Under the pieces are notes generated by a model. It ran no database searches. It saw only the letters and a program-made list of their open reading frames with translations, and was not told where the DNA came from. This document shows, piece by piece, positions 55,043 through 62,837 of a stretch of 64,000 nt of DNA (within the stretch, counting starts at the first letter, position 1; every line of letters starts with the position of its first letter). A program made the translations under genes and the position numbers. The DNA is from an uncultured Caulobacterales bacterium (GTDB taxonomy: Bacteria; Pseudomonadota; Alphaproteobacteria; Caulobacterales; Caulobacteraceae): assembly GCA_903862425.1 (NCBI GenBank), contig CAIOYC010000008.1, positions 62,001-126,000 on the forward strand. Reading direction: 5' to 3'.

Positions 55043-56065
55043 ATGAAACTCGCCTCACTGAAGCCCACCTATCCGCACCAAGGCCGCGACGGCCGCCTGG
55101 TCGTGGTGTCGCAAGATCTCGCCTGGTTTACCGACGCCTTCCTGATCGCCCCGACCCTGCAGGGGGCGCTGGACGACTGGGAACGGTGCGAGCCGGCCCT
55201 GCGCGGCCTCGCCGAGAGTCTGGAGCACGGCGCCGTGCCACGAGGACGGTTTCACGAGCACGAGGCCGCCTCGCCCCTGCCACGCGCCTATCAGTGGGCC
55301 GACGGCTCGGCCTATGTGAACCATGTGGAGCTGGTGCGAAAAGCGCGTGGCGCGGAGATGCCCGCGACCTTCTGGACTGACCCGCTCATGTACCAGGGCG
55401 GCTCAGACGGCTTCCTGGGGCCACGCGATCCGATTCCCCTGGCGGACGAGGCCTGGGGCTGCGACCTCGAGGCCGAAGTGGCGGTGATCGTGGGCGACGT
55501 CCCCCAGGGCGTCGCGCCCGAGCAGGCGCGCGGCTATATCCGCCTCGTCATGCTGGCCAATGACGTGTCCTTGCGCAACCTGATCCCGGACGAACTGGCC
55601 AAGGGCTTCGGCTTCTTCCAGGCCAAGCCGGCCTCGGCCTTCTCGCCCGTGGCGGTCACGCCCGACGCGTTAGGGAGCCAGTGGGACGGGGCCAAGCTGC
55701 ACGGGGCAGTGGAGACCTTCATCAACGGTAAGGAATTCGGCGTCGCCAATGCCGGGTTCGACATGACCTTCGACTTCGGCGTGCTGATCGCCCACGCCGC
55801 CAAGACCCGCGCGCTGGCGGCTGGCACGGTGATCGGCTCGGGTACGGTGTCCAACAAGGGTGCGGACGGCGGACCCGGCAAGCCGATCAGCGAGGGCGGC
55901 CTCGGCTATTCCTGCATCGCCGAGGTGCGCGTGGTCGAGACGATCCTGCGCGGCAAGGCTGAAACGCCATTCCTCAGGCACGGCGACGAGGTCCGCATCG
56001 AAATGCGCGACGCCAGGGGCCACTCCATCTTCGGCGCCATCGAGCAGAAGGTGGCCGGAGCCTAG
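55043..56065 (+). CDS. fahA: Fumarylacetoacetate hydrolase family protein
   Basis: Last step of homogentisate breakdown, by context with hppD. The 340-aa product is the bacterial FAH form: AYQWADGSAYVNHVELVRKA, DPLMYQGGSDGFLGP, WGCDLEAEVAVIVGD (metal-binding Glu), MLANDVSLRNLIPDELAKGF and GSGTVSNKG. The stop overlaps the convergent amidohydrolase stop (CTAG). Confidence 0.92.
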   Translation: MKLASLKPTYPHQGRDGRLVVVSQDLAWFTDAFLIAPTLQGALDDWERCEPALRGLAESLEHGAVPRGRFHEHEAASPLPRAYQWADGSAYVNHVELVRKARGAEMPATFWTDPLMYQGGSDGFLGPRDPIPLADEAWGCDLEAEVAVIVGDVPQGVAPEQARGYIRLVMLANDVSLRNLIPDELAKGFGFFQAKPASAFSPVAVTPDALGSQWDGAKLHGAVETFINGKEFGVANAGFDMTFDFGVLIAHAAKTRALAAGTVIGSGTVSNKGADGGPGKPISEGGLGYSCIAEVRVVETILRGKAETPFLRHGDEVRIEMRDARGHSIFGAIEQKVAGA

Positions 56066-57402
56066 CGCCCAGGCCCCTTGAACACCTCGCCGCCCTTCAT
56101 CACGAAGTCCATGTGCTGGAGGGTGACGATGTCCTGCGTCGGGTCGCCCGCGACGGCGACGATGTCCGCGTAATAGCCCGGTGCGATGCGGCCGATGCGG
56201 TCGCCCCAACCCATCAGCTCGGCGGCGGAGGTGGTGGCGCACTGGATCGCCTGCATCGGCGTCATGCCCCAGTCGACCATGGTCTTGAACTGCTTGGCGT
56301 TCCAGCCGTGGGGGTAGACGCCGGCATCCGTGGCGAAGGCCATCTTAACGCCCGCCGCCCAGGCCTTCTTGAAGTTCTCGCGCTGCAGCCGGCCGATGGA
56401 GCGTTCCTTGGCCAGCGACGCCTCCTCGACCCCGTTCTTGGCCCCCTCGGCCAGGATGTAGTCGTCGTCGTAGACGTCCATGTCGAGGACGACCCCCTTG
56501 GCCTTGGCCATGCGGATGCCCTCATCGTCGATCAGGGAGGCGTGCTCCACCGAATCGACACCGGCCCGGATGGCGGCCTTGATGGCCTCGGTCCCGTGTG
56601 CGTGGACGGCGACCTTGCGACCCCACATGTGGGCTTCGGAGACGATGGCGTCCATCTCCTCCTGGGTCAGTTGCTGGCCGCCGACCGAATCGCCGTGCGA
56701 CAGCACCCCGCCCGAGCCCATGAACTTGATCACGTCCGCGCCGTACTTGGCGTTCTGGCGGACCTTGGCGCGAAAGCCCCACGGGCTGTCGGCGATGCCG
56801 GAGGGTCCGCCCTCGTCGGCCTTGCGCGCCTCCCAGGGCAGAAGGTTCTCATCCGCGTGCCCGCCCGTCGCGCCGAGCGGCGGACCGGAGGCCTGCATCC
56901 GCGGGCCGGGGATCTGTCCCTCGTTGATGGCGTCGCGCAGGGCCACGTCGGTGAAGCCGCCGGCTCCCACATTGCGGACGGCGGTGAAACCGGCTTCCAG
57001 GGTCCGCCGCGCATTGACCACGCCGGTGATCGCCTCGCGCGGGGTGGAGACGGTGAGGGCGTTGGCGCCGCTCTCCTCCGGATTGGCGGTGAGGTGGGTG
57101 TGCACGTCGATGAGGCCCGGCAGCACCGTGTCATTGGAGAGGTCGATCAGCCGGGCGTCGGCGGGCGGGCGAACCTGCGCGCTCGGCCCCACGCTCACCA
57201 CCCGATTACCGCGGATGACGATGATCTGGTCGGTCAGCATCCGGCCTGACACCGGATCGAGCAGCCTGCCTGCATGAATGGCGATCGGCGTGGGGGCAGG
57301 ACCACTGGGCGCAGCCTGCGCCAAGACCCGATTCGGAAGACCGGCCGTGGTAAGGACGAGAGCGAGGGCGGTTCCCGAGGTCATCTGGGCAAAGCGACGC
57401 AT
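56062..57402 (-). CDS. Exported amidohydrolase (Xaa-Pro/Arg dipeptidase-like)
   Basis: Metal-dependent amidohydrolase of 446 aa with a signal peptide (TSGTALALVLTTAGLPNRVLA). Metal motifs are complete: DVHTHL, the carboxylated Lys in DVIKFMGSGG, VAVHAHGTEAI (His), SVEHASLI (His) and FATDAGVYPHG (Asp). It belongs to the imidazolonepropionase-like family with members from Caulobacter that cleave dipeptides. ATG 57402 shares one base with the stop of the small upstream gene (TGATG). Confidence 0.88.
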   Translation of the reverse strand: MRRFAQMTSGTALALVLTTAGLPNRVLAQAAPSGPAPTPIAIHAGRLLDPVSGRMLTDQIIVIRGNRVVSVGPSAQVRPPADARLIDLSNDTVLPGLIDVHTHLTANPEESGANALTVSTPREAITGVVNARRTLEAGFTAVRNVGAGGFTDVALRDAINEGQIPGPRMQASGPPLGATGGHADENLLPWEARKADEGGPSGIADSPWGFRAKVRQNAKYGADVIKFMGSGGVLSHGDSVGGQQLTQEEMDAIVSEAHMWGRKVAVHAHGTEAIKAAIRAGVDSVEHASLIDDEGIRMAKAKGVVLDMDVYDDDYILAEGAKNGVEEASLAKERSIGRLQRENFKKAWAAGVKMAFATDAGVYPHGWNAKQFKTMVDWGMTPMQAIQCATTSAAELMGWGDRIGRIAPGYYADIVAVAGDPTQDIVTLQHMDFVMKGGEVFKGPGR

Positions 57403-57569
57403 CAATCCGTATCCTTGGCGTTGGAGACCTGATCGCCGGAGCGGGCGTCATCAGGATCGGCGGCGCGGGCAGGGGCCTTGCGACGGCGCAGATTCGCTCG
57501 CAACGCCTGGGCCAGCCTGGCCTCACGCGCTTCGGAGCTTGGCGTTTTGCGCGCGTCCGGCCTGTCCAT
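57402..57569 (-). CDS. Short conserved-type basic protein, 55 aa
   Basis: A short frame from ATG 57569 to TGA 57404-57402 encoding a charged helix (SSEAREARLAQALRANLRRR, then KAPARAAD) and an acidic tail. The core RLAxALRxNLRRRKA is a pattern seen in many small alphaproteobacterial proteins of unknown function. GGTGG/GGAG precede the start, and the stop is coupled to the amidohydrolase start (TGATG). Confidence 0.6.
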   Translation of the reverse strand: MDRPDARKTPSSEAREARLAQALRANLRRRKAPARAADPDDARSGDQVSNAKDTD

Positions 57570-57686
57570 TGCTCCACCCGTCGATCCGCAGAGCCGTGCG
57601 GCGAAGCTCGGCGCCGGTCAAGTCGCACGCGGACGATTTTCCCTTTGCCTTCCCGGCTTAAGTCGCTATACGCCCCCCCTCAATTC

Positions 57687-57761
<75 letters not shown>

Positions 57762-57793
57762 CCTCTCCCCACACCCCCTGCGGCGTTCGCGCG

Positions 57794-57822
57794 TTGGCGG
57801 CGGGCGGGGCGAGGGACTATAT
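57794..57822 (+). promoter_or_regulatory. Probable tatABC promoter
   Basis: TTGGCG (57794-57799), 17 nt, then CTATAT (57817-57822), about 56 nt before tatA. Good spacing and the only AT-rich hexamer between tRNA-Thr and tatA. Confidence 0.45.
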
Positions 57823-57877
57823 AAGCAGCGGCCGGCGCGGCCTTCGCGACGGTCTGGCTTCTAGGGAGCAGCGCGCC

Positions 57878-58123
57878 ATGATGGGTAGTCTGAGCATCTG
57901 GCACTGGCTGATCATCGCCGCCCTGGCGGCGCTGGTGTTCGGCGGCGGCGGCAAGATCTCCGGCCTGATGGGCGATGCCGCCAAGGGCATCAAGGCCTTT
58001 CGCGACGGCATGAAGGACGACGAGCCGGGCAAGCCGCCCGAGCAGCCCGCCGTGCTCACCGCGCCCGAACCACCTGCGGCCAAGCCGCAGCCCGCCCCGA
58101 CCCGCGAAGACGCGACCAACTGA
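57878..58123 (+). CDS. tatA: Sec-independent translocase protein TatA
   Basis: Pore-forming subunit of the Tat system, 81 aa. Start [20 protein letters not shown]: one membrane helix, then the hinge [20 protein letters not shown] and the amphipathic FRDGMKDDE. The tail is Pro/Ala-rich. GGGAG lies upstream of ATG 57878. Confidence 0.95.
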   Translation: MMGSLSIWHWLIIAALAALVFGGGGKISGLMGDAAKGIKAFRDGMKDDEPGKPPEQPAVLTAPEPPAAKPQPAPTREDATN

Positions 58124-58149
58124 ACCCGACCCCTCGAGGCTGAGCCCGG

Positions 58150-58704
58150 ATGTTCCCGCTTGAGCAGGGCGCCCTCGAATTCGTGGTGATCGCCGCCATC
58201 GGCCTGATGGTGCTCGGCCCCAAGGATCTGCCCATCGTCATGCGTCGCCTCGGCCAGTTCATGGCCAAGATGCGCGGCATGGCCGCCGAATTCCGCGCCT
58301 CCTTCGACGAACTGGCCCGCCAGTCGGAGATCGACCAGCTGAGGAAGGAGGTCGAGGCCCTGCGCACCGGCGAGTTCGGATCCGCAGCCTCCAGCGCCAG
58401 CCCGCCTGCTGAGCCGACCTACGACTATAATCCTTACGAAAACGCCTCTGCGGGGCTGGACAATACCGGCTTCACCTTCCCGCCGCAGCCGTCCACCACC
58501 GAGGCGCCGATCATGGGCGAGGGCCTGCCGCCCGCGGAGGCCGAAGCGCCGACCAAGCCCGCCCGCAAGCCCCGCGCCAAGAAGATTGCCGCTGTCGAAA
58601 CGCCGGTCGTGGTCGAGGAAGCGCCGATCGCCAAGCCCCGCCGCACCCGCGCCAAATCAGCCGCCCCTGAGCAAGCTGCCGCCCTGAAAGACCTGGGCGA
58701 ATGA
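58150..58704 (+). CDS. tatB: Sec-independent translocase protein TatB
   Basis: Substrate-receptor subunit, 184 aa. N-terminal helix with the TatB Glu: LEFVVIAAIGLMVLGPKDLP, amphipathic helix RRLGQFMAKMRGMAAEFRAS, then a long low-complexity Pro/Ala/Glu tail with KPARKPRAKK-like basic patches. Stop overlaps tatC by 4 nt. Confidence 0.95.
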   Translation: MFPLEQGALEFVVIAAIGLMVLGPKDLPIVMRRLGQFMAKMRGMAAEFRASFDELARQSEIDQLRKEVEALRTGEFGSAASSASPPAEPTYDYNPYENASAGLDNTGFTFPPQPSTTEAPIMGEGLPPAEAEAPTKPARKPRAKKIAAVETPVVVEEAPIAKPRRTRAKSAAPEQAAALKDLGE

Positions 58705-59561
58705 GCGCCTATGGGGATGACGAGCACGAGATCGAGGCCAGCCGCGCGCCCCTGCTCGACCATCTGGCGGAGCTGCGCACCCGGCTGATCATCTGCGCCG
58801 CGGCCTTCGGCGTCGGCTTCGTGGCCTGCTACTTCTTCTCGCAGGACGTCTACCTGCTTCTGACCCGGCCCCTGGCCCTGGCGGCGGCGCTGACGGCGGA
58901 GGAGCATTCCAGGCACGGCCCCTTCGACCTCCTGCTCGCCGTCACGGGGATCAAGCATGTGGTGGGCAAGCAGGTGGTGATGCAGGCCACCGCGCCGCTG
59001 GAGTTCTTCTTCACCAAGATGAAGCTCTCGGCCTTCGCCGCCGTGGTGGTGACATTCCCGGTGCTGGCCTGGCAGCTCTACCGCTTCGTGGCGCCGGGCC
59101 TCTACAAGCGCGAGCGCAAGGCCTTCCTGCCCTTCCTGCTCGCCTCGCCGATCCTGTTCACCATGGGCGCGGCCCTCGTTTATTTCGTCATGCTGCCCTT
59201 CATCATGTGGTTCTCGCTGAGCCAGAACATCCAGACGGCCACGGTGCAGGTGAACCTGATCCCCAAGGTCTCGGACTATCTGGACCTGGTGACCAAGCTC
59301 CTGCTCGCCTTCGGACTGTGCTTCCAGTTGCCGGTGGTGGTGTCGCTGCTCGGCATGGCCGGGCTGGTGAGCGCCAAGATGCTCAGCAAGACCCGGCGCT
59401 ATGCCCTGTTCGGCATCGTGGTGGTCTCCGCCTTGGTGACGCCGCCGGACATGATCTCGCCCTTCATGCTCGCCGTGCCGATCTACCTGCTCTACGAGGG
59501 GTCGATCCTCTGCGTGCGCGTCATCGAGGCCGGGCGGAAAAAAGAGATCGTCACTCAATAA
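58701..59561 (+). CDS. tatC: Sec-independent translocase protein TatC
   Basis: Membrane core of the Tat receptor, 286 aa, six hydrophobic helices. Signatures: APLLDHLAELRTRLIICAAA near the N-terminus, LEFFFTKMKLSAFAAVVVTF with the periplasmic-facing Pro-rich YRFVAPGLYKRERKAF, FGLCFQLPVVVSLLG and VVSALVTPPDMISPFMLAVP. Ends just before a long inverted repeat. Confidence 0.96.
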   Translation: MSAYGDDEHEIEASRAPLLDHLAELRTRLIICAAAFGVGFVACYFFSQDVYLLLTRPLALAAALTAEEHSRHGPFDLLLAVTGIKHVVGKQVVMQATAPLEFFFTKMKLSAFAAVVVTFPVLAWQLYRFVAPGLYKRERKAFLPFLLASPILFTMGAALVYFVMLPFIMWFSLSQNIQTATVQVNLIPKVSDYLDLVTKLLLAFGLCFQLPVVVSLLGMAGLVSAKMLSKTRRYALFGIVVVSALVTPPDMISPFMLAVPIYLLYEGSILCVRVIEAGRKKEIVTQ

Positions 59562-59567
59562 TACCGT

Positions 59568-59658
59568 TCATCCCCGCGGAGGGGCGGGGACCCAGGTTTG
59601 GGCGGTTGCACTCATGTTCGAAACAAAAAAGCCTGGGTCCCCGCCTTCGCGGGGATGA
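59568..59658. repeat. Long inverted repeat (REP-like) between tatC and serS
   Basis: The arm 59568-59596 (TCATCCCCGCG... GGGGACCCAGG) is repeated inverted at 59632-59658 with a 2-nt difference; the 35-nt spacer holds an A-run (AAACAAAAAA). Arms with the core TCATCCCCGC and GACCCAGG are recurring intergenic elements in some alphaproteobacteria. It can form a 27-bp hairpin after tatC and probably ends its transcript. Confidence 0.8.
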
Positions 59659-59671
59659 GCGGGTTTAGAGG

Positions 59672-59700
59672 TTGGCGGCAAACGTTCCACCGCCTAAACA
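59672..59700 (+). promoter_or_regulatory. Possible serS promoter
   Basis: TTGGCG (59672-59677), 17 nt, then TAAACA (59695-59700), 34 nt before the serS start. Pattern match only. Confidence 0.35.
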
Positions 59701-59733
59701 CGCGGTTTCCTTACCCGCGAATCCCTCTCCCAA

Positions 59734-61179
59734 ATGCACGACATCAAAGCCATCCGCGACGACGAAGACGGCCGCTATCTGCGCGGCTGGCTCTCGCGCG
59801 GGGTCAAGGATGCGGCTGAGCAACTGCAGGCGATCCTGAAGCTCGATGCGGATCTGCGTGCGGCCCAGACCAGCTTCCAGGCGGCGCAGGCCAGGCGCAA
59901 CGACCTCTCCAAGCAGATCGGCCAGGCCAAGGCGCAGAAGAACGAGCCGCGCGCTCAGGAACTGATGGCCGAGGTCGAGGGGTTGAAGGCCGAGATCGAC
60001 CGCGCCTATGCCGCCGAGGGCGAGACCGGCCGCGCGCTGAAGGATATCCTCTCCCGTCTGCCCAACCTGCCCGAAGCCGACGTGCCGGTGGGCGAGGACG
60101 AGGCCGGCAACGTGGAGGTCTCCCGCTGGTCCGACCGCGCCGCCGTCCCCGCCGGCCGGCTGAACGCCACGCCCAAGGATCACGTCGATCTCGGCGCAGC
60201 CCTCGGCATGATGGACTTCGAGGCGGCAGCCAAGATGAGCGGCGCCCGCTTCGTGGTGCTGAAGAGCCAGCTCGCCCGCCTGGAACGCGCCCTCGGCCAA
60301 TTCATGCTTGATCTGCAAACCACGCAGAATGGTTATATGGAAACGTCGGTGCCGTTGCTGGTCAACGACGACGCCATGTTCGGCACCGGGCAACTGCCGA
60401 AATTTGTGGAAGACCTCTTTACTGTGGCCGATCTCGACTTCCAAACAGCGTTCGCTGAGGCGTCTGGATCTTTGATTCCAGACCCGAATTATGATGAAGC
60501 CGACCCTACGGTTGACGACGCGCTCATAGCGATGGCTGGGGCGGTAAACCGCCAAGTTTACGAAACTCGGCGCTTCCTAATCCCCACGGCAGAAGTCTCC
60601 CTGACCAACCTCGTTCGCGAAGCTATTACAGACGAAGCCGAGCTACCGCTTCGCCTCACCGCGCTGACGCCTTCGTTCCGGTCCGAGGCGGGGGCGTCGG
60701 GGCGGGATACGCGGGGGATGATCCGCCAGCATCAGTTCTGGAAGTGCGAGCTGGTCTGCATCTCCGCCCCCGAGAAGTCCGAGGAGGAGCACCAGCACAT
60801 GCTGACCTCCGCCCAGATGGTGCTGGAGAAGCTGGAGCTGCCCTATCGCACCATGGCGCTCTGTACCGGCGACATGGGCTTCACCGCCAAGCGCACCTTC
60901 GACCTCGAGGTCTGGCTGCCCTCGCAGAACACCTATCGGGAGATCAGCTCGGTCTCCAATTGCGGCGACTTCCAGGCCCGGCGCATGGATGCGCGCATCC
61001 GCAAGGCGGGCGAGAAGGGGACGCGCTTTCCTCACACCCTGAACGGCTCCGGCCTCGCCGTGGGCCGCACCCTGGTGGCCGTGCTGGAAAACTACCAGGA
61101 CGAAGCGGGACGCATCGCCATCCCCACCGCGCTCCAGCCCTATATGGGCGGTCTTACGCATATCGGGGGTGCAGCGTGA
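59734..61179 (+). CDS. serS: Seryl-tRNA synthetase with an extra internal segment
   Basis: Class II synthetase of 481 aa. N-terminal coiled-coil arm ([20 protein letters not shown] and on), then motif 2 ([29 protein letters not shown]) and motif 3 ([20 protein letters not shown]). Between [13 protein letters not shown] and [15 protein letters not shown] about 50 residues are inserted ([20 protein letters not shown]..., [19 protein letters not shown]) that short bacterial enzymes lack. The DNA of 60301-60660 has about 55% GC by count, against roughly 70% on both sides. Confidence 0.95.
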   Translation: MHDIKAIRDDEDGRYLRGWLSRGVKDAAEQLQAILKLDADLRAAQTSFQAAQARRNDLSKQIGQAKAQKNEPRAQELMAEVEGLKAEIDRAYAAEGETGRALKDILSRLPNLPEADVPVGEDEAGNVEVSRWSDRAAVPAGRLNATPKDHVDLGAALGMMDFEAAAKMSGARFVVLKSQLARLERALGQFMLDLQTTQNGYMETSVPLLVNDDAMFGTGQLPKFVEDLFTVADLDFQTAFAEASGSLIPDPNYDEADPTVDDALIAMAGAVNRQVYETRRFLIPTAEVSLTNLVREAITDEAELPLRLTALTPSFRSEAGASGRDTRGMIRQHQFWKCELVCISAPEKSEEEHQHMLTSAQMVLEKLELPYRTMALCTGDMGFTAKRTFDLEVWLPSQNTYREISSVSNCGDFQARRMDARIRKAGEKGTRFPHTLNGSGLAVGRTLVAVLENYQDEAGRIAIPTALQPYMGGLTHIGGAA

Positions 61180-61183
61180 CTCC

Positions 61184-61332
61184 TTTCCCCCTTGAGGGGG
61201 GAAAGGTCGGGATTGGGGGTGAACGCCCCGCCCTTTCCGGAAGCGCGCAGGAGGCGGCGCCACACGCACTTTTCGCTTCGACGTCATGCACCCACCCCCA
61301 ACCCTGGCCCTTCCCCCTTCGAGGGGGAAGGG
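61184..61332. repeat. Second inverted-repeat element, between serS and surE
   Basis: Two hairpin units face each other: 61184-61204 (TTTCCCCC... GGGGGGAAA) and 61308-61332 (CCCTTCCCC... GGGGAAGGG). The flanks GGTCGGGATTGGGGGTG and CACCCCCAACCCTGGCC also pair across the element. The right hairpin reaches into the surE ribosome site GGGAG. The sequence type is unlike the element at 59568. Confidence 0.75.
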
Positions 61333-61339
61333 AGTAGCG

Positions 61340-62128
61340 ATGCGCATCCTCCTCACCAACGACGATGGCATCCACGCCGAGGGCCTGGCCTGCCTGCAGC
61401 GCATCGCCGCGCAACTGTCGGACGACGTCTGGACCGTGGCGCCCGAGGTCGAGCAGTCGGGCGCCAGCCGGGCGCTGACCCTGATGGACCCCCTGCGCGT
61501 GCGCCGGGTCGACGCCAAGAGCTTCTCCGTCACCGGTACGCCCACCGACTGCGTGATGATGGCCATCCGCGACCTGGTGGAAGGAGCCAAGCCCGACCTC
61601 GTGCTTTCCGGCGTCAATCGCGGCCAGAACATCGCCGAGGACGTGACCATGAGCGGCACGGTGGCGGGCGCCATCGAGGGCATGGCGCTGGGCGTTCCGT
61701 CCATCGCCCTGTCCCAGGGCGTGGCCCACTTCGACGACGGGTATCGCGCCCTGTTCGAGACGGCGGAGGAATTCGGACCGGGCGTGATCCACCGCCTGAT
61801 CGAGATCGGCTGGCCCAAGGACGTGGTGCTGAACGTCAACTTCCCCGCCAAGCCACCCGAGGCTGTGAAGGAGATCGTGGTCACCCGCCAGGGTTTCCGC
61901 GACACCCACATCCGGCACGCGGAAAAGCGCACCGACATGCGCGGGCGCGACTATTACTGGATGGGTTTCGCCGCCGAGGCCTCCAAACCGGCGGAGGATA
62001 CCGACATCGCCGCCCTCTATGCCGGCAAGATCTCCGTCACCCCGCTTCACATCGACCTGACGCACATGCAGACGGTCCATGACCTGAAGCAGAAACTGGG
62101 CGGCGCGCCGCCGAAAGCGATCCGCTGA
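61340..62128 (+). CDS. surE: 5'/3'-nucleotidase SurE
   Basis: Survival protein phosphatase acting on nucleoside monophosphates, 262 aa. Starts at ATG 61340 (GGGAG five bases before). Metal site [16 protein letters not shown], then [47 protein letters not shown] and VLNVNFP. Stop and pcm start share one base (TGATG). surE-pcm-nlpD order matches E. coli. Confidence 0.96.
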   Translation: MRILLTNDDGIHAEGLACLQRIAAQLSDDVWTVAPEVEQSGASRALTLMDPLRVRRVDAKSFSVTGTPTDCVMMAIRDLVEGAKPDLVLSGVNRGQNIAEDVTMSGTVAGAIEGMALGVPSIALSQGVAHFDDGYRALFETAEEFGPGVIHRLIEIGWPKDVVLNVNFPAKPPEAVKEIVVTRQGFRDTHIRHAEKRTDMRGRDYYWMGFAAEASKPAEDTDIAALYAGKISVTPLHIDLTHMQTVHDLKQKLGGAPPKAIR

Positions 62129-62793
62129 TGCCGGCGAAGGCCGAGTCCGCCGACCGCGCCGAAGAGAGCGCTCAGCTCATCGCCACCTTGCGCGAGAATG
62201 GGGTCAACGATCCCGCCGTGCTGAACGCCCTCGAGAAGACCCCCCGCCACCTGTTCGTGCCTGACCAATGGCAGGAGCGTTCGTGGGAGGACCGGGCCCT
62301 GCCCATCGCCTGCGGTCAGACCATCTCCCAGCCCCTGATCGTCGGCCTGATGACCCAGGCCCTGACCCTGGAGCCCCGCTCGCGGGTGCTGGAGATCGGT
62401 ACGGGCTCGGGCTACCAGACCGCGATCCTCTCGCCCCTGTCGCGCCTCGTCTATACGGTGGAGCGTTATCGCACCCTGCTCGGCGAGGCGGAGAAGCGGT
62501 TCAAGACCCTCGGCTTCACCAACATCATCACCAAGTTCGGCGACGGCGGGGAGGGGTGGAGCTCGCAGGCTCCCTTCGATCGGGTGCTGGTCACCGCCGC
62601 CATGGAGAACGAGCCCAAGGCCCTCCTCGCCCAGCTGAAGCCGAACGGCGTACTGGTGGCCCCGATCGGCCGCGGCGCGGTGCAGACCCTGAAACGCTAT
62701 GTGGGCGACAACAAGGGCGGCTTTCATCGCGAAGACCTGATGGACGTCCGTTTCGTGCCGCTCCTGCCCGGCGTGGCGCGCAACAACGAGTGA
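62128..62793 (+). CDS. pcm: Protein-L-isoaspartate O-methyltransferase
   Basis: Repairs isoaspartyl residues in aged proteins with SAM. The 221-aa protein has the typical RHLFVPDQWQERSWEDRALP, GQTISQPLIVGLMTQAL, the SAM motif VLEIGTGSGYQTAILSPL and FGDGGEGWSSQAPFDRVLVT. Translationally coupled to surE. Confidence 0.95.
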   Translation: MPAKAESADRAEESAQLIATLRENGVNDPAVLNALEKTPRHLFVPDQWQERSWEDRALPIACGQTISQPLIVGLMTQALTLEPRSRVLEIGTGSGYQTAILSPLSRLVYTVERYRTLLGEAEKRFKTLGFTNIITKFGDGGEGWSSQAPFDRVLVTAAMENEPKALLAQLKPNGVLVAPIGRGAVQTLKRYVGDNKGGFHREDLMDVRFVPLLPGVARNNE

Positions 62794-62837
62794 TCGCACC
62801 TTCGCGGCGACACCCCGAATAGGGTAAACCCCGGCGC

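Noticed and set aside
60301-60660. Possible frameshift or insertion sequence in serS
   Set aside because: The frame stays open with intact motifs 2 and 3 and no terminal repeats or transposase; recombination is a better explanation.
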